A DNA stretch of 64,000 nt from Hydrogenovibrio sp. 3SP14C1. GTDB lineage: Bacteria; Pseudomonadota; Gammaproteobacteria; Thiomicrospirales; Thiomicrospiraceae. The stretch covers positions 29,739 through 93,738 of the forward strand of contig NZ_JARTLM010000011.1 of NCBI RefSeq assembly GCF_029625905.1, given 5' to 3'. The notes below the pieces were generated by a model. That model saw only the letters and a program-made list of their open reading frames with translations, had not been told where the DNA came from and did not search any database. Both the position numbers and the translations under genes were made by a program. Below are positions 54,357 to 63,930 of the stretch, piece by piece; within the stretch, counting starts at the first letter, position 1, and the number at the start of each line of letters is the position of its first letter.

Positions 54357-55616
54357 TTGAAAGCATTGAAGCAATTATCTGATGAATGGAAAAAACGTTT
54401 GTTTTTTCTTATGACAGCAGCGGCTATTGCGCCTTTGTACTTTGAGGGTTTAGCTCAAGTAAGTGGTGTAATATTTGTATTGATTTTGTTGCTTTTGATT
54501 AGCCTTGCAAAAGATAGAAGTTTTCAAAAGAACCTTTCAGTTCTTGAAAAAGGTTGGATTTGGAGTGGTGGTGTTTATGCCATGGTGTTTATTTTAAGTT
54601 TTTTGTTAAGACCTCCTTATGTAGATGATGGTATTTGGCGCTTATCTTCTTCAGGATTTATCTTATTGCTTCTGATTTGGTTCTGGATCGCAAGTAAATT
54701 TGAATTAGATGATTTTGTGATGGAATCTGTTGCTTATTCGTCTTTATTTTTTGCAGTTATATTGTTAGTCGTCGAAATGTCCACTTCGCAAAATTGGAAC
54801 TTTAACTATAGGTACGGTAACATTCTTGCAGATATTGGTAAAACAGGATTTTTTTTGCCTTTGACGGCATTTTTATTTGGACTGTTATTTTTAATCAGAC
54901 GGCAAAAACGTTTTATGTTTTTATTTGTTGTTGCTTTTATTTTGTCAAGTTGGGTTGGATCTCGTACAGCAGTAGTTATGTTGGTAGTCCCAATTGTTTT
55001 TATAACTGTATATGCAGTTATAAATGCAAAAAAGATGCAACCAAGCATTAAAATAGTGCTTTTAATCGGTGCATTAGGGTTGATAGGAATGGCCAGTTAT
55101 ATGGCAAAGGATAAGGTTAACGATGTTGTTCGAGATTATCAATTAGCACAGAAAAATGAGTTTTATTCATCTTTGGGGTTGAGGGTTGTTATGTTTGATG
55201 TTGGAAGTGACATGGTTGAAGATAATTTTTTCTTCGGAGTCGGCCCAAACCAATATAAAGAAGATTTGAAGTATTACGCAAGTCAATCAAAATATCCTGA
55301 CGGTATAAAGCATAAGATTACAACTTTTACTCACCTTCATAATCAATTTTTAATGGATTGGGTATTGTCCGGTTTTATTGGTCTGTTAGCACTTGTATTA
55401 TTTGTTTTGTACCCTGCTGTTGTATTTATGCGATGGTTTCAATTGGGGCATAAGTTTGAAGCTATTTATGGTGTTGGGTTTATCATTTCAGTATGGTTTA
55501 TTCTCTTATTTGGAGCGATGTTTACTTATACTTACACCACTATTCTATATATGCTGTCCTTTGGCGCGGTAGTTGTTTCTTCATTAAGTTCTAAAGAGAG
55601 AAAATTTGATGATTAG
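54357..55616 (+). CDS. O-antigen ligase/polymerase-type membrane protein
   Basis: 419 residues, about ten to twelve hydrophobic segments, with the Wzy_C-type periplasmic motif T-H-L-H-N-Q-F-L-M-D-W (about residue 330). Such proteins ligate O-antigen or a single sugar unit to the core (WaaL) or polymerise repeats (Wzy). Position among core glycosyltransferases favours WaaL. The start is a TTG with AGAGGA 8 nt upstream. Low GC like its neighbours. The stop overlaps the next gene. Confidence 0.82.
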   Translation: MKALKQLSDEWKKRLFFLMTAAAIAPLYFEGLAQVSGVIFVLILLLLISLAKDRSFQKNLSVLEKGWIWSGGVYAMVFILSFLLRPPYVDDGIWRLSSSGFILLLLIWFWIASKFELDDFVMESVAYSSLFFAVILLVVEMSTSQNWNFNYRYGNILADIGKTGFFLPLTAFLFGLLFLIRRQKRFMFLFVVAFILSSWVGSRTAVVMLVVPIVFITVYAVINAKKMQPSIKIVLLIGALGLIGMASYMAKDKVNDVVRDYQLAQKNEFYSSLGLRVVMFDVGSDMVEDNFFFGVGPNQYKEDLKYYASQSKYPDGIKHKITTFTHLHNQFLMDWVLSGFIGLLALVLFVLYPAVVFMRWFQLGHKFEAIYGVGFIISVWFILLFGAMFTYTYTTILYMLSFGAVVVSSLSSKERKFDD

Positions 55617-56346
55617 GGTTGTTTGTTTGAAGTGGGGGAACAAGTATGGTCCTGAATATGTAAACCGTTTATTTAAAATGGTAAATCGTCATCTTACATT
55701 ACCTTTCTCATTTACATGTTTAACCGAAAATGCCACCGGGTTAGACGAAGGTGTTATCGTTCAATCGTTACCTGCTGATTTTGATTTAAAAGGTTGGTGG
55801 TATAAGCTTTTGATCTTCAAGTCAGGGTTTTTAAGTGCCGAAAAGGCAGATAAAGTTTTATTTTTAGATTTGGATATTGTGATTCTTGGAGCTCTTGACC
55901 CTCTTGTTCAGCTGAGCGATAAGCTATGTATTTCTGCTGATGATGAACCCGATAGATATAATAGTTCTGTGATGTGTTTCTCGCCAGATAAGTATCATTT
56001 TATCTGGGATTCTTTTGAAATTCAGGCTGATAAGATTGTTAATAATATGCATGGAGATCAGGATTGGATTGAACATGTTTACCTGGATGCTATTGTGTAT
56101 CCAAAGCAGCTAATTAAATCTTTTAAAGTAGATTTAAAAAGTAAAACACCGTTTTCGTTTGGAAAGTGGGGGCATTTTTTTAGAAAAAAGATGCCTTTTT
56201 TAATGCCGAAAGGAGAGGTTCCGTTTCCGGAAAATACTTCCATTGTTTTGTTTCATGGTAAGCCTGATCCCGAAGATGTAATGTATGGTCCTTACGATAA
56301 ATACCGCTATGCACCGTGGATAAAACAAGCATGGCTTGAAAACTAG
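55609..56346 (+). CDS. Glycosyltransferase, GT8/DUF-type with DxD motif
   Basis: 245 residues from the ATG at 55609 (a TTG just before it is less likely), overlapping the ligase gene by 8 nt, with AAAGAGAG upstream. GT-A features: metal-binding D87-L-D89 in L-F-L-D-L-D-I-V-I, Y-N-S-S-V-M-C-F, H-G-D-Q-D-W-I and a C-terminal L-F-H-G-K-P-D-P. Likely adds a hexose to the LPS outer core. Sugar and linkage unknown. Confidence 0.8.
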   Translation: MIRVVCLKWGNKYGPEYVNRLFKMVNRHLTLPFSFTCLTENATGLDEGVIVQSLPADFDLKGWWYKLLIFKSGFLSAEKADKVLFLDLDIVILGALDPLVQLSDKLCISADDEPDRYNSSVMCFSPDKYHFIWDSFEIQADKIVNNMHGDQDWIEHVYLDAIVYPKQLIKSFKVDLKSKTPFSFGKWGHFFRKKMPFLMPKGEVPFPENTSIVLFHGKPDPEDVMYGPYDKYRYAPWIKQAWLEN

Positions 56347-56361
56347 TAGGTGGGATTTTTT

Positions 56362-57456
56362 GTGAATCAAGTTAAACCAAGTCCAGATTTTTTTGAGCCT
56401 AATCAACGTTTGACTATTAAGAAATTTTTTGATAAATCAGATGTTAATAGAATTCTTATTCAAGGGATTGATCAGCTAGGTGGCTTAATGATGAGCACAC
56501 CTTTTTTTCGGGAGTTGAGACGAGCATTTCCGAATGTATATATTGTTAATCTGGTAGGGCCTTTAACATATGAGGTAATGCAAAACTGTCCATATGTAGA
56601 TGAAGTTTGGCTGTTTGATAAAAAGCAAAGCTTTGCTATTGCTAAAAAAGTAAAGGCATTCCAGTTTGACTTAACATTCTTACCTTCTGGTACTTTTCGA
56701 ACTGCACTCATCGCTTTTTTGGGTAGGGTAAAACATCGTGTTGGTTATGATAATGATGGCACTAAGCATCTATTAACTATTCAGCTTCACTTAGAGTTTC
56801 ATTCAAGGTATCGTCCAGAAAATATTTTTGATTTACTTCGTGCAATCGGTATTTCTCCTCATGACATATATCAACGAGAGGCATGGACTTCTAATAAAAA
56901 TAGAGAGTATGCTCAAAATTGGAAAAAACAAAATCATAATAACAATTATAAATTATTAGGGTTTAACCCTTTTTCAACTGACCCTAAGCGCAGATGGAAA
57001 GATGAATATTGGAAGCAGTTGTTAATTAGTTTGAAATCTTATCAAATTGAACCAATTATGTTGGTGGCTCCTAAGGAGGTGGTAAAAGGTAAGCAATTAT
57101 TAATAGAATGGGGGTTGGGCGAGATAAAGGTAGAAGGTCATTCAGTGGTCAATACTTTAGCGATGCTAGACTATTTCGACTATATCGTTGGAGTCGACTC
57201 AGGTTTTGTTCATATGGCATTAGCCGTTAATAAACCGCATGTGATTGCATTTTTTAATGTGCTTCCACCCGAATCAACATTTCCTGTTCATGATAAAAAG
57301 CATCAGGCCTTAATCGCTGAAAATGTTTCTTGTGCACCTTGCTATCTATACAAGTTTAAAGATATTTGTCCTAACGGCATTGTTTGTATGAAGGAACTTC
57401 AACCTGAAAGAGTTTTAGGTGTCATTAATGAATTTGAGAAAGGAGACTTGTTGTAA
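56362..57456 (+). CDS. GT9 family (heptosyltransferase-like) glycosyltransferase
   Basis: About 364 residues. The GTG at 56362 has AGGTGGG 7-8 nt upstream and is preferred; a GTG at 56350 is possible. GT9 hallmarks: R-I-L-I-Q-G-I-D-Q-L-G-G-L-M-M-S-T-P-F-F-R-E-L, then P-F-S-T-D-P-K-R-R-W and G-V-D-S-G-F-V-H-M-A. The C-terminal part has a cluster of cysteines (C-A-P-C-Y through C-P-N-G-I-V-C). Could be a second heptosyltransferase (WaaF/WaaQ-like). Last gene of the LPS operon. Confidence 0.85.
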   Translation: MNQVKPSPDFFEPNQRLTIKKFFDKSDVNRILIQGIDQLGGLMMSTPFFRELRRAFPNVYIVNLVGPLTYEVMQNCPYVDEVWLFDKKQSFAIAKKVKAFQFDLTFLPSGTFRTALIAFLGRVKHRVGYDNDGTKHLLTIQLHLEFHSRYRPENIFDLLRAIGISPHDIYQREAWTSNKNREYAQNWKKQNHNNNYKLLGFNPFSTDPKRRWKDEYWKQLLISLKSYQIEPIMLVAPKEVVKGKQLLIEWGLGEIKVEGHSVVNTLAMLDYFDYIVGVDSGFVHMALAVNKPHVIAFFNVLPPESTFPVHDKKHQALIAENVSCAPCYLYKFKDICPNGIVCMKELQPERVLGVINEFEKGDLL

Positions 57457-57480
57457 GTCTTTAATAAAAAATAAATTATT

Positions 57481-57870
57481 TCATTGAAAAGAAGTCAAAA
57501 TTTTTTTTAAATTATTTATGGTGGATATGTCTTTAATTAATGTTTGACCCCAGACAGGCTCTGGCCAAACCTCATCATTGGTTTTTCTAAAAATCAAGTG
57601 AATATGGTAATAAGGAAGTTTATTGCCAATTTTTGCCACATTGTAATGTGGTCCTAATCCTTTTTCTTTTAAGTACTCCGCTAAACGATAAATCTCGCCA
57701 TATAAGCTTGCCACATACGCTTCGTCCAACCCTCGATTTGGAATAATCTGTAACCAAGGGATTTTGGTTTCTTCACACATCAAAGAATAGTCTTTCGTCT
57801 GATATAAAAAATGATTTTCAAACTTTTCTTCAAGGTTTTTAGGGCTGTGGTCTGTAATGATAGTATCCAA
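57481..57870 (-). CDS. HIT-like domain protein with incomplete triad
   Basis: 129 residues with the HIT fold: an early strand/helix region, P-N-R-G-L-D-E and the triad-like segment Y-H89-I-H91-L-I93-F. The first two histidines of the H-x-H-x-H motif are kept, including the nucleophile position, but the third is isoleucine. HIT enzymes cleave nucleoside phosphoramidates or dinucleotides. The change may reduce or alter activity. It converges on the LPS operon (24-nt gap) and diverges from maf. Confidence 0.7.
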   Translation of the reverse strand: MDTIITDHSPKNLEEKFENHFLYQTKDYSLMCEETKIPWLQIIPNRGLDEAYVASLYGEIYRLAEYLKEKGLGPHYNVAKIGNKLPYYHIHLIFRKTNDEVWPEPVWGQTLIKDISTINNLKKILTSFQ

Positions 57871-57984
57871 AGTCTGGAAACTCCTGTCATAGCTGATTTA
57901 TATAAAGGTAGAATAAAGCTTCGCTTAAAACTAGAATAAATCATAAACGAAAAGACATGTGATAAAAAGAACTAGAGAAATTTT

Positions 57985-58563
57985 ATGAAACGTAGGTTGT
58001 ATCTATCCTCTTCATCTCCTCGAAGAAAAGAATTATTAGACCAAGCAGGTATTCAATTCGATTTTGTTAATGCGCCTGTTGAAGAAACGGGGTTGCCGAA
58101 TGAAAGCCCTGAATCTTTTGTATTAAGAATGGCAGTGGAAAAGGCCTTGTCAGGGTTTAATAAAGTGCCCGGAAAGGATGTTTGGGTATTGGGAAGTGAT
58201 ACGATTATATTAAAAGACGGTAAAGTATTTGGCAAACCCAAGCATAAAATGGATGCTTACCAAATGCTGATGTCATTTTCAGGTGAAAAGCATACAGTGT
58301 TGACGTCGATTGCCATTGTCAATGACGGGGCTGTTTATTCGGACGTCTGCCAAACGACAGTATTTTTTAGATCTATTTCAGATTCAGAGTTTGAACAATA
58401 CTGGGCAACGGGTGAAGCTGAAGATAAAGCGGGTGCCTATGGCATTCAAGGGCAGGCTGCAAAGTTTATTGAAAAAATTGAAGGAAGTTATTCCGCTGTA
58501 ATGGGATTGCCTTTATACGAGCTTGATAAATTACTTAAAGAATCAAATTTCTACTCGGAATAA
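57985..58563 (+). CDS. maf: Maf-family nucleoside triphosphate pyrophosphatase (dTTPase/UTPase type)
   Basis: House-cleaning pyrophosphatase acting on dTTP, UTP and modified nucleotides. The N-terminal L-S-S-S-S-P-R-R-K-E-L-L signature, V-L-G-S-D-T-I-I, G-K-P and the A-G-A-Y-G-I-Q-G motif mark the YhdE subgroup. 192 residues. First of the maf-rng-yhdP cluster, 5 nt from rng. Confidence 0.94.
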   Translation: MKRRLYLSSSSPRRKELLDQAGIQFDFVNAPVEETGLPNESPESFVLRMAVEKALSGFNKVPGKDVWVLGSDTIILKDGKVFGKPKHKMDAYQMLMSFSGEKHTVLTSIAIVNDGAVYSDVCQTTVFFRSISDSEFEQYWATGEAEDKAGAYGIQGQAAKFIEKIEGSYSAVMGLPLYELDKLLKESNFYSE

Positions 58564-58568
58564 ATTTT

Positions 58569-60041
58569 ATGTACAACGAAGAAAAAGTATTAGTGAATGT
58601 GACGCCTTCTGAAACTCGAGTCGCCTGGGTTGAAAATGGTGTGCTTCAGGAAGTCTGGATTGAAAGAGCTAATAAAAGAGGATTGGTCGGCAATATTTAT
58701 ATTGGAAAAGTTGATCGGGTTTTGCCTGGGATGCAAGCCGCATTCATTGATATTGGTCTGGAAAGAACCGCTTTTTTACATGTTTCGGATATTTGTAAAA
58801 GAGCAATAGGAAAAGAAACTGAAGAAGACTGTGAAGACATTACAAAGTTTTTGCACGCTGGTCAAAAGGTAATGGTTCAGGTTGTAAAAGATCCGATCAG
58901 TTCAAAAGGAGCCCGCTTGACTATGCATGTCACCATTCCTTCGAGAATGTTGGTTTATATGCCAGATGAGAAAATGATTGGTGTGTCCCAAAAGATCGAA
59001 GGTGCTGAAGAGCGAGAACGACTCCGAGAAGTTATTAATGCCATACCGGAAGTGAAAGAATCTGAAGGTGGTTATATTGTCAGAACCGTAGCTGAAGGGG
59101 CTAACTTTCATGAAGTTAGGGCGGACTTAATCTATTTACAAAGACTGTGGGCGGGTATCCAAGAGAAAGCAAAAGGCGTCAAAAAATCGGCTTTGATTTA
59201 TGAAGATTTACCACTGTACTTACATATTTTGAGAGATATACCGATTGATCGGATTGAAATTATTCGTGTGGACTCCGCAGAGACCTATAAAAAGATGGTC
59301 GAGTTTTCGAGTGTTTATGTGATGGATTTATCTGACAAGTTAGGTCTCTACTCGGGAGAACGACCTATCTTTGACCTCTATAGTATTGAAGATGAAATTC
59401 AGCAGGCATTGGAAAAGCGTGTAGATCTCAAGTCTGGTGGGTATTTAATTATTGACCAGACAGAAGCCATGACGACCATTGATGTTAATACTGGTGGGTT
59501 TGTTGGACACAAAAATTTAGAAGAAACTATTTATCGGACAAATTTAGAAGCGACCCAGGCAATCGCACGCCAGCTACGTTTAAGGAATTTAGGCGGCATC
59601 ATAATTCTAGATTTAATTGATATGGACGACAAAGAGCACAAAGCTTCTGTTTATTCTGCGTTGCAAAGGGAGTTGCAAAAGGACCGGGTTAAAACGTCTA
59701 TTACCGAAATATCGAATTTAGGTTTGGTTGAAATGACACGCAAGAGAACTCGTGAGAGTCTGGAAAGAATTCTTTGTGAGCCTTGCCCCGTTTGTCATGG
59801 AAGAGGGTCTGTCAAAACACCAGAGACTATTGCATTTGAAGTGTTTCGAGAAATAACCCGTATGGCTAAGTCATTTGATGCGGAGTACTATCGAGTCATC
59901 GCTTCAGAGCCAGTTGTCTCGTATATTTTGGATGAAGCATCTGGAAATGTTGCAGAGCTCGAAACGTTTTTAAATAAAAGTATCCGTTTTCAGGCGGAAA
60001 GTGGTTATTTTATTGAGCAATTCGATGTGGTGATTTCCTAA
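58569..60041 (+). CDS. rng: Ribonuclease G
   Basis: Endoribonuclease of the RNase E/G family, for 16S rRNA 5'-end maturation and mRNA decay. 490 residues: S1 domain at about 38-120 (G-N-I-Y-I-G-K-V-D-R-V-L-P-G-M-Q), a catalytic region with T-I-D-V-N-T-G, L-D-L-I-D-M-D (metal site), and the zinc-link C-P-V-C-H-G-R-G. Short C-terminus, so RNase G not E. The stop codon directly abuts yhdP. Confidence 0.97.
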   Translation: MYNEEKVLVNVTPSETRVAWVENGVLQEVWIERANKRGLVGNIYIGKVDRVLPGMQAAFIDIGLERTAFLHVSDICKRAIGKETEEDCEDITKFLHAGQKVMVQVVKDPISSKGARLTMHVTIPSRMLVYMPDEKMIGVSQKIEGAEERERLREVINAIPEVKESEGGYIVRTVAEGANFHEVRADLIYLQRLWAGIQEKAKGVKKSALIYEDLPLYLHILRDIPIDRIEIIRVDSAETYKKMVEFSSVYVMDLSDKLGLYSGERPIFDLYSIEDEIQQALEKRVDLKSGGYLIIDQTEAMTTIDVNTGGFVGHKNLEETIYRTNLEATQAIARQLRLRNLGGIIILDLIDMDDKEHKASVYSALQRELQKDRVKTSITEISNLGLVEMTRKRTRESLERILCEPCPVCHGRGSVKTPETIAFEVFREITRMAKSFDAEYYRVIASEPVVSYILDEASGNVAELETFLNKSIRFQAESGYFIEQFDVVIS

Positions 60042-63000
60042 ATGTTGAAACGCGTTCAACAGCTATTGTTTTTTTTATTAGCCCTTTTTGTTATTTATTT
60101 ATTAATTGTCAGGGGGGTTATTACCTGGGTTCAATATGCGCCTGACCAATTTTTGTCTTATGTTGAAAAGTGGAATGACTCCACTATTAAAGTTCAAAAA
60201 ATTTCTATTGACCAAAGCTGGCTTGGATTAGATTTTGAAGTTCAAGGCGTAAGTTATCAAGACGCTACATTATCGGCAAGTTTGGCATCTGCCAGTGGTG
60301 ATTTAAATGTATTTTCTCCTTTTGTTCCTGATATAAGTTTTGGTAATCGCTTGGTTGTGTCTGGTTTGAATGCAGAAATACGTTCTGTAAATGAAGACTC
60401 AGAGGCGCCGTCTCCTTCTAACAGGGAGGATATATGGCATACCGTTTTGACAAGCTGGAAGGCGGTGTCATTTAATAAGGTATGGAAAGTTGTTAACCTA
60501 GAAGATATTGTATTTAGTTCAACAACAAAACAGAAAGGGAAAATCACATTAGGCATTGATTCCTTTCAAGCGTATCGGGGTGTTAAATGGTCTTTCGGGG
60601 GCATTTTAAGTGTACGAACCCAGCAAAAGCTTTCTACTCGACTCCAGTTAAAAGGCGATTTTGATATTAACTTGTGGGGGAGACTTGAGGAAGGAGACTT
60701 GTCTGCTAATTTTTTGACACCTCTTAATTTGGCTAATTTATATCAAGTGATGCCTGAGAGCTGGATTAAAATTTTACCGACCGGTGAGTTGTTGGGAGAC
60801 CTTTCTCTTGAGGTCAAAAAAGGAGAGTTGTCTAAGCTTCATATTACCAGTAATGCTCAGGACTTAACCTGGCCTGAAAATGATCATTTATTGCCAAAAA
60901 GTATAGGGGCTGAACTGAACTGGGTGGCGACGAACCAATTCAGTGGTGATGCGTTAGAAAACTGGCAATTTGAGTTAGAAAAAATTCGTTTTGGAAAAGA
61001 GTACTTAAAAACCGTATCCCCCATCTATTTAAGTTTAAAAAATAATAAAACCTTAAAGTTTCAAGCAAATGAGGTCGACTTTAATGTTGTAAAACCTTTT
61101 TTTAGCTTACTGATGGAAAAGTTTGACTATCAAGGGTTTGGTAAAAAATTAAATACCTTAAGCTTAAAGAATGTTGATGGATTGCTTGATTTAGATAACC
61201 TAGAGTTAAAGTATTTAAGCTTGGAAATACCTAGTATTCAGCTTCCAGCTGATAAAAATTTACCAGGCCTGGCTTTACAAGATTTAAAAATTGAAAAAAA
61301 TCACCAAGATATTTGGCTCAAGACGCCCTCGCCAATTAACCTTTCAATCAATGCGATTAGTTCTTACCCAATAGCTTTAGATGTAAAGCAAGGGTTGCAT
61401 TTTCAACTTGTTCATAAAAATCGTCAGTGGCGAACGACTAATGCTCATTTCACGCTTGATGAAATGCCTGTCAATTTAACTGCGACAGGAGATTTTTCAG
61501 GAAAGCTTGATTTAGACATGACTATCCAGCCTGGCAGTCTAGTTTTTGTCAAAAAATACCTTCCATACAGTTTGATGTCTTCTAAATTAGAAAAATGGTT
61601 AAAGACCGCTCTAGTAGGGGGTGATGATATTACTGGACATTTGAAAGTAAAAGGAAACTTGAATGACTTTCCATTTAAGCATCAAGAAGGTGTTTTTGAG
61701 GCAACCGCTGATATTCATAAGGCCGTGTTGCAGTTTCAGCCAGATTGGCCAGCATTGAAGGGCTTTTCGGCAAAGTTGAAGTTTACCCCTTATAACCTGC
61801 AAATTACATCGAAAAAAGTCGATTTAGGCCAAGTCGCCGGGCATGATGTGGTGGTTGATATAAACAACTTGGAAACAAAGAATATTGCCGTTCAAGTAAA
61901 AGGTAAGGCTGAAGCGAATGCTAGTAACGCTATTGAGTACCTTTTAAAAACACCCTTGGCTAAAAAGATTGGGGTGTCACCTTTTTTACAAGAAGATGCT
62001 GAATTGTCGGGCCTTGTGTCGATTGTGTTTTCTAAAATATGGATTCCGGTTTATGGTTACGATAAAAAGGAAGAAGCTATTGAAGCTCGAATCGATTTCG
62101 ATAAAGTGAATTTAACTTTATATGATCGATTGGTGTTTACAGAAGTTCAAGGAAAGCTTAACTTTACTGAACAAAGTCTTTCATCTGAAAAAATATCCGC
62201 TCTCTTTCAGGGCGGAGAAGTCAATACATCTGTCTTAACTAAAAATGGCGTGGCTTTTATTAATTCGGAAGGCCAAGCAAAGTTTAATGAGTCTTTATAT
62301 AAAGGCTTGTTGCCATGGAAAACCTCACTTCAAATCCCATTTAAAAAGAAAGAAAGAATAAAAATGGTCGCAGATGTCGATTTAACAAAGATGGAAAGTT
62401 CTCTTCCAGCACCGTTAAATGAAGAAAATATGCGCGAGTCTAATATTCGACCTAAGGCTTTCCACTCAAAAATTGAAGTGGCGGATGATTTGCTTGATAT
62501 TAGTTTCGCCCTAGGTGATTTGATAAAAGCCAAAACTCAGTATTCATTTTCTAAAAAATCGTTTAATCAATTGTCTGCAATTATTGGGGAAGATAAACCA
62601 ATTCCTAAGAAAGCTTCTAATGATGCTTTTTTGATTGCCGGTTCATTAGATACTTTAGATCTCGACGGTTGGTTGTCTATCTGGCCAGAAATAAAAGATA
62701 AGCTTGGTTTTAAGTTTTCTTCTGAGCAAAATAAACACACCAATACAAAATGGCAAAGTTCTAAGCTGCATTTAAATAAAGTGATTTTAGCCGGTTATGA
62801 TTTTAATGGTGTTGATGTTAACTGGACAACGCTTAAGGAAAATGAGTTAGAAAATTTGGCGATCAGTGTTAAAGGAAAGGATGTTGAGGCGGTCGCAAGC
62901 AAACTTTCAAATGGCGACTATGAAGTTAAGCTATCAAAGCTGAATATGGTTTCACCAGTCAAAGACCCAGAAGAACTCGAGAAGAAACAGCCCTGTAAAG

Positions 63001-63896
63001 AGGCCAGTAGTGAGGTTGTTCCTGATACAAAGATTTATTTCCAGGGGCAGAATATTAATCTTAATGGTAAAAAAATTGCACAACTTAGGTTTAATGTAAT
63101 AGATACCTCTGAGAAGTTGACGTTGTCAAAGATTAATATTCAGCCTGAAGGGGTCAAAGGTGTTTTTAATGGGCAGTATCAATATGATAAAGTGAAGAAC
63201 GTTAGTCAGTTATCAGGTACAGCAGATTCTGATGATGTTGAGAATGTCACTTTATTTTTAGGTCTTAAGAAAGGGTTTAAAGGTAAACAAGCAGACATGT
63301 CGGTCGATTTGAACTGGAACGGTAATTACCAATGCTATTCTTTGATAGGGCTGAAAGGCGATGTATCGTTTGAGTTGCAGGATGGAGTGATCAAAGATGC
63401 AGAACCTGGTATAGCAAGAATCTTAGGGTTGCTAAGTTTTGAATCACTTGCGAGAAGATTGCAATTAAATATTAAAGATGTAACTGATGCTGGACTGGCA
63501 TATGATTCAATAAAAGGAAAAGGTCAATTTAATAGAGGGGTGTTTAGTTTTGAGAAACTCAACCTAAAAGCACCTGCGGCTAAAGCCAAAGTGTTTGGAG
63601 AAGTGAATCTGGTACAAAAGGAACTTGATTTATCAGCTGAGATTACACCCTCTATCGGCAGTTCCCTTCCCGCTATCGCAGCGATAAGTGGTGTGGCAAC
63701 CCCTATAGCCGGTTTAGCCGCTTATGCCTTGATGAAATTAGTCCCCATTGTGAATGAAGATCTTGTGACTTATCGATATGAAGTTAAAGGAACATTTGAT
63801 TCACCACAAATTAAGGCTAAGGGATTGAATCTAGACCTAATAAACCTTAAAGGGCAATCTGGAATTAAAGGTCAATCAATTCTGGATTCAGAATAA
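60042..63896 (+). CDS. yhdP: YhdP-family AsmA-like phospholipid transport protein
   Basis: 1284 residues with an N-terminal membrane helix (about residues 7-28) and a very long beta-rich periplasmic part (DUF3971/AsmA-like). In E. coli YhdP, with TamB and YdbH, helps carry phospholipids to the outer membrane. The C-terminal D-V-S-F-E-L-Q-D-G-V-I-K-D-A-E-P-G-I-A-R-I-L-G-L-L-S-F-E-S-L region is a family marker. Gene order maf-rng-yhdP is conserved; tldD would be expected next but does not follow directly here. Confidence 0.92.
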   Translation: MLKRVQQLLFFLLALFVIYLLIVRGVITWVQYAPDQFLSYVEKWNDSTIKVQKISIDQSWLGLDFEVQGVSYQDATLSASLASASGDLNVFSPFVPDISFGNRLVVSGLNAEIRSVNEDSEAPSPSNREDIWHTVLTSWKAVSFNKVWKVVNLEDIVFSSTTKQKGKITLGIDSFQAYRGVKWSFGGILSVRTQQKLSTRLQLKGDFDINLWGRLEEGDLSANFLTPLNLANLYQVMPESWIKILPTGELLGDLSLEVKKGELSKLHITSNAQDLTWPENDHLLPKSIGAELNWVATNQFSGDALENWQFELEKIRFGKEYLKTVSPIYLSLKNNKTLKFQANEVDFNVVKPFFSLLMEKFDYQGFGKKLNTLSLKNVDGLLDLDNLELKYLSLEIPSIQLPADKNLPGLALQDLKIEKNHQDIWLKTPSPINLSINAISSYPIALDVKQGLHFQLVHKNRQWRTTNAHFTLDEMPVNLTATGDFSGKLDLDMTIQPGSLVFVKKYLPYSLMSSKLEKWLKTALVGGDDITGHLKVKGNLNDFPFKHQEGVFEATADIHKAVLQFQPDWPALKGFSAKLKFTPYNLQITSKKVDLGQVAGHDVVVDINNLETKNIAVQVKGKAEANASNAIEYLLKTPLAKKIGVSPFLQEDAELSGLVSIVFSKIWIPVYGYDKKEEAIEARIDFDKVNLTLYDRLVFTEVQGKLNFTEQSLSSEKISALFQGGEVNTSVLTKNGVAFINSEGQAKFNESLYKGLLPWKTSLQIPFKKKERIKMVADVDLTKMESSLPAPLNEENMRESNIRPKAFHSKIEVADDLLDISFALGDLIKAKTQYSFSKKSFNQLSAIIGEDKPIPKKASNDAFLIAGSLDTLDLDGWLSIWPEIKDKLGFKFSSEQNKHTNTKWQSSKLHLNKVILAGYDFNGVDVNWTTLKENELENLAISVKGKDVEAVASKLSNGDYEVKLSKLNMVSPVKDPEELEKKQPCKEASSEVVPDTKIYFQGQNINLNGKKIAQLRFNVIDTSEKLTLSKINIQPEGVKGVFNGQYQYDKVKNVSQLSGTADSDDVENVTLFLGLKKGFKGKQADMSVDLNWNGNYQCYSLIGLKGDVSFELQDGVIKDAEPGIARILGLLSFESLARRLQLNIKDVTDAGLAYDSIKGKGQFNRGVFSFEKLNLKAPAAKAKVFGEVNLVQKELDLSAEITPSIGSSLPAIAAISGVATPIAGLAAYALMKLVPIVNEDLVTYRYEVKGTFDSPQIKAKGLNLDLINLKGQSGIKGQSILDSE
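61263..61272. repeat. Iterated palindrome CCAGGCCTGG, inside yhdP
   Basis: Exact copy, encoding P-G-L in frame. Confidence 0.9.
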
Positions 63897-63930
63897 AATG
63901 AAAAAACTGTAAAAAAAGTAAAGAAAAGGG

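Noticed and set aside
60860-60880. AACCTGGCCTGA in yhdP as another copy
   Set aside because: It is not palindromic and differs at several positions.
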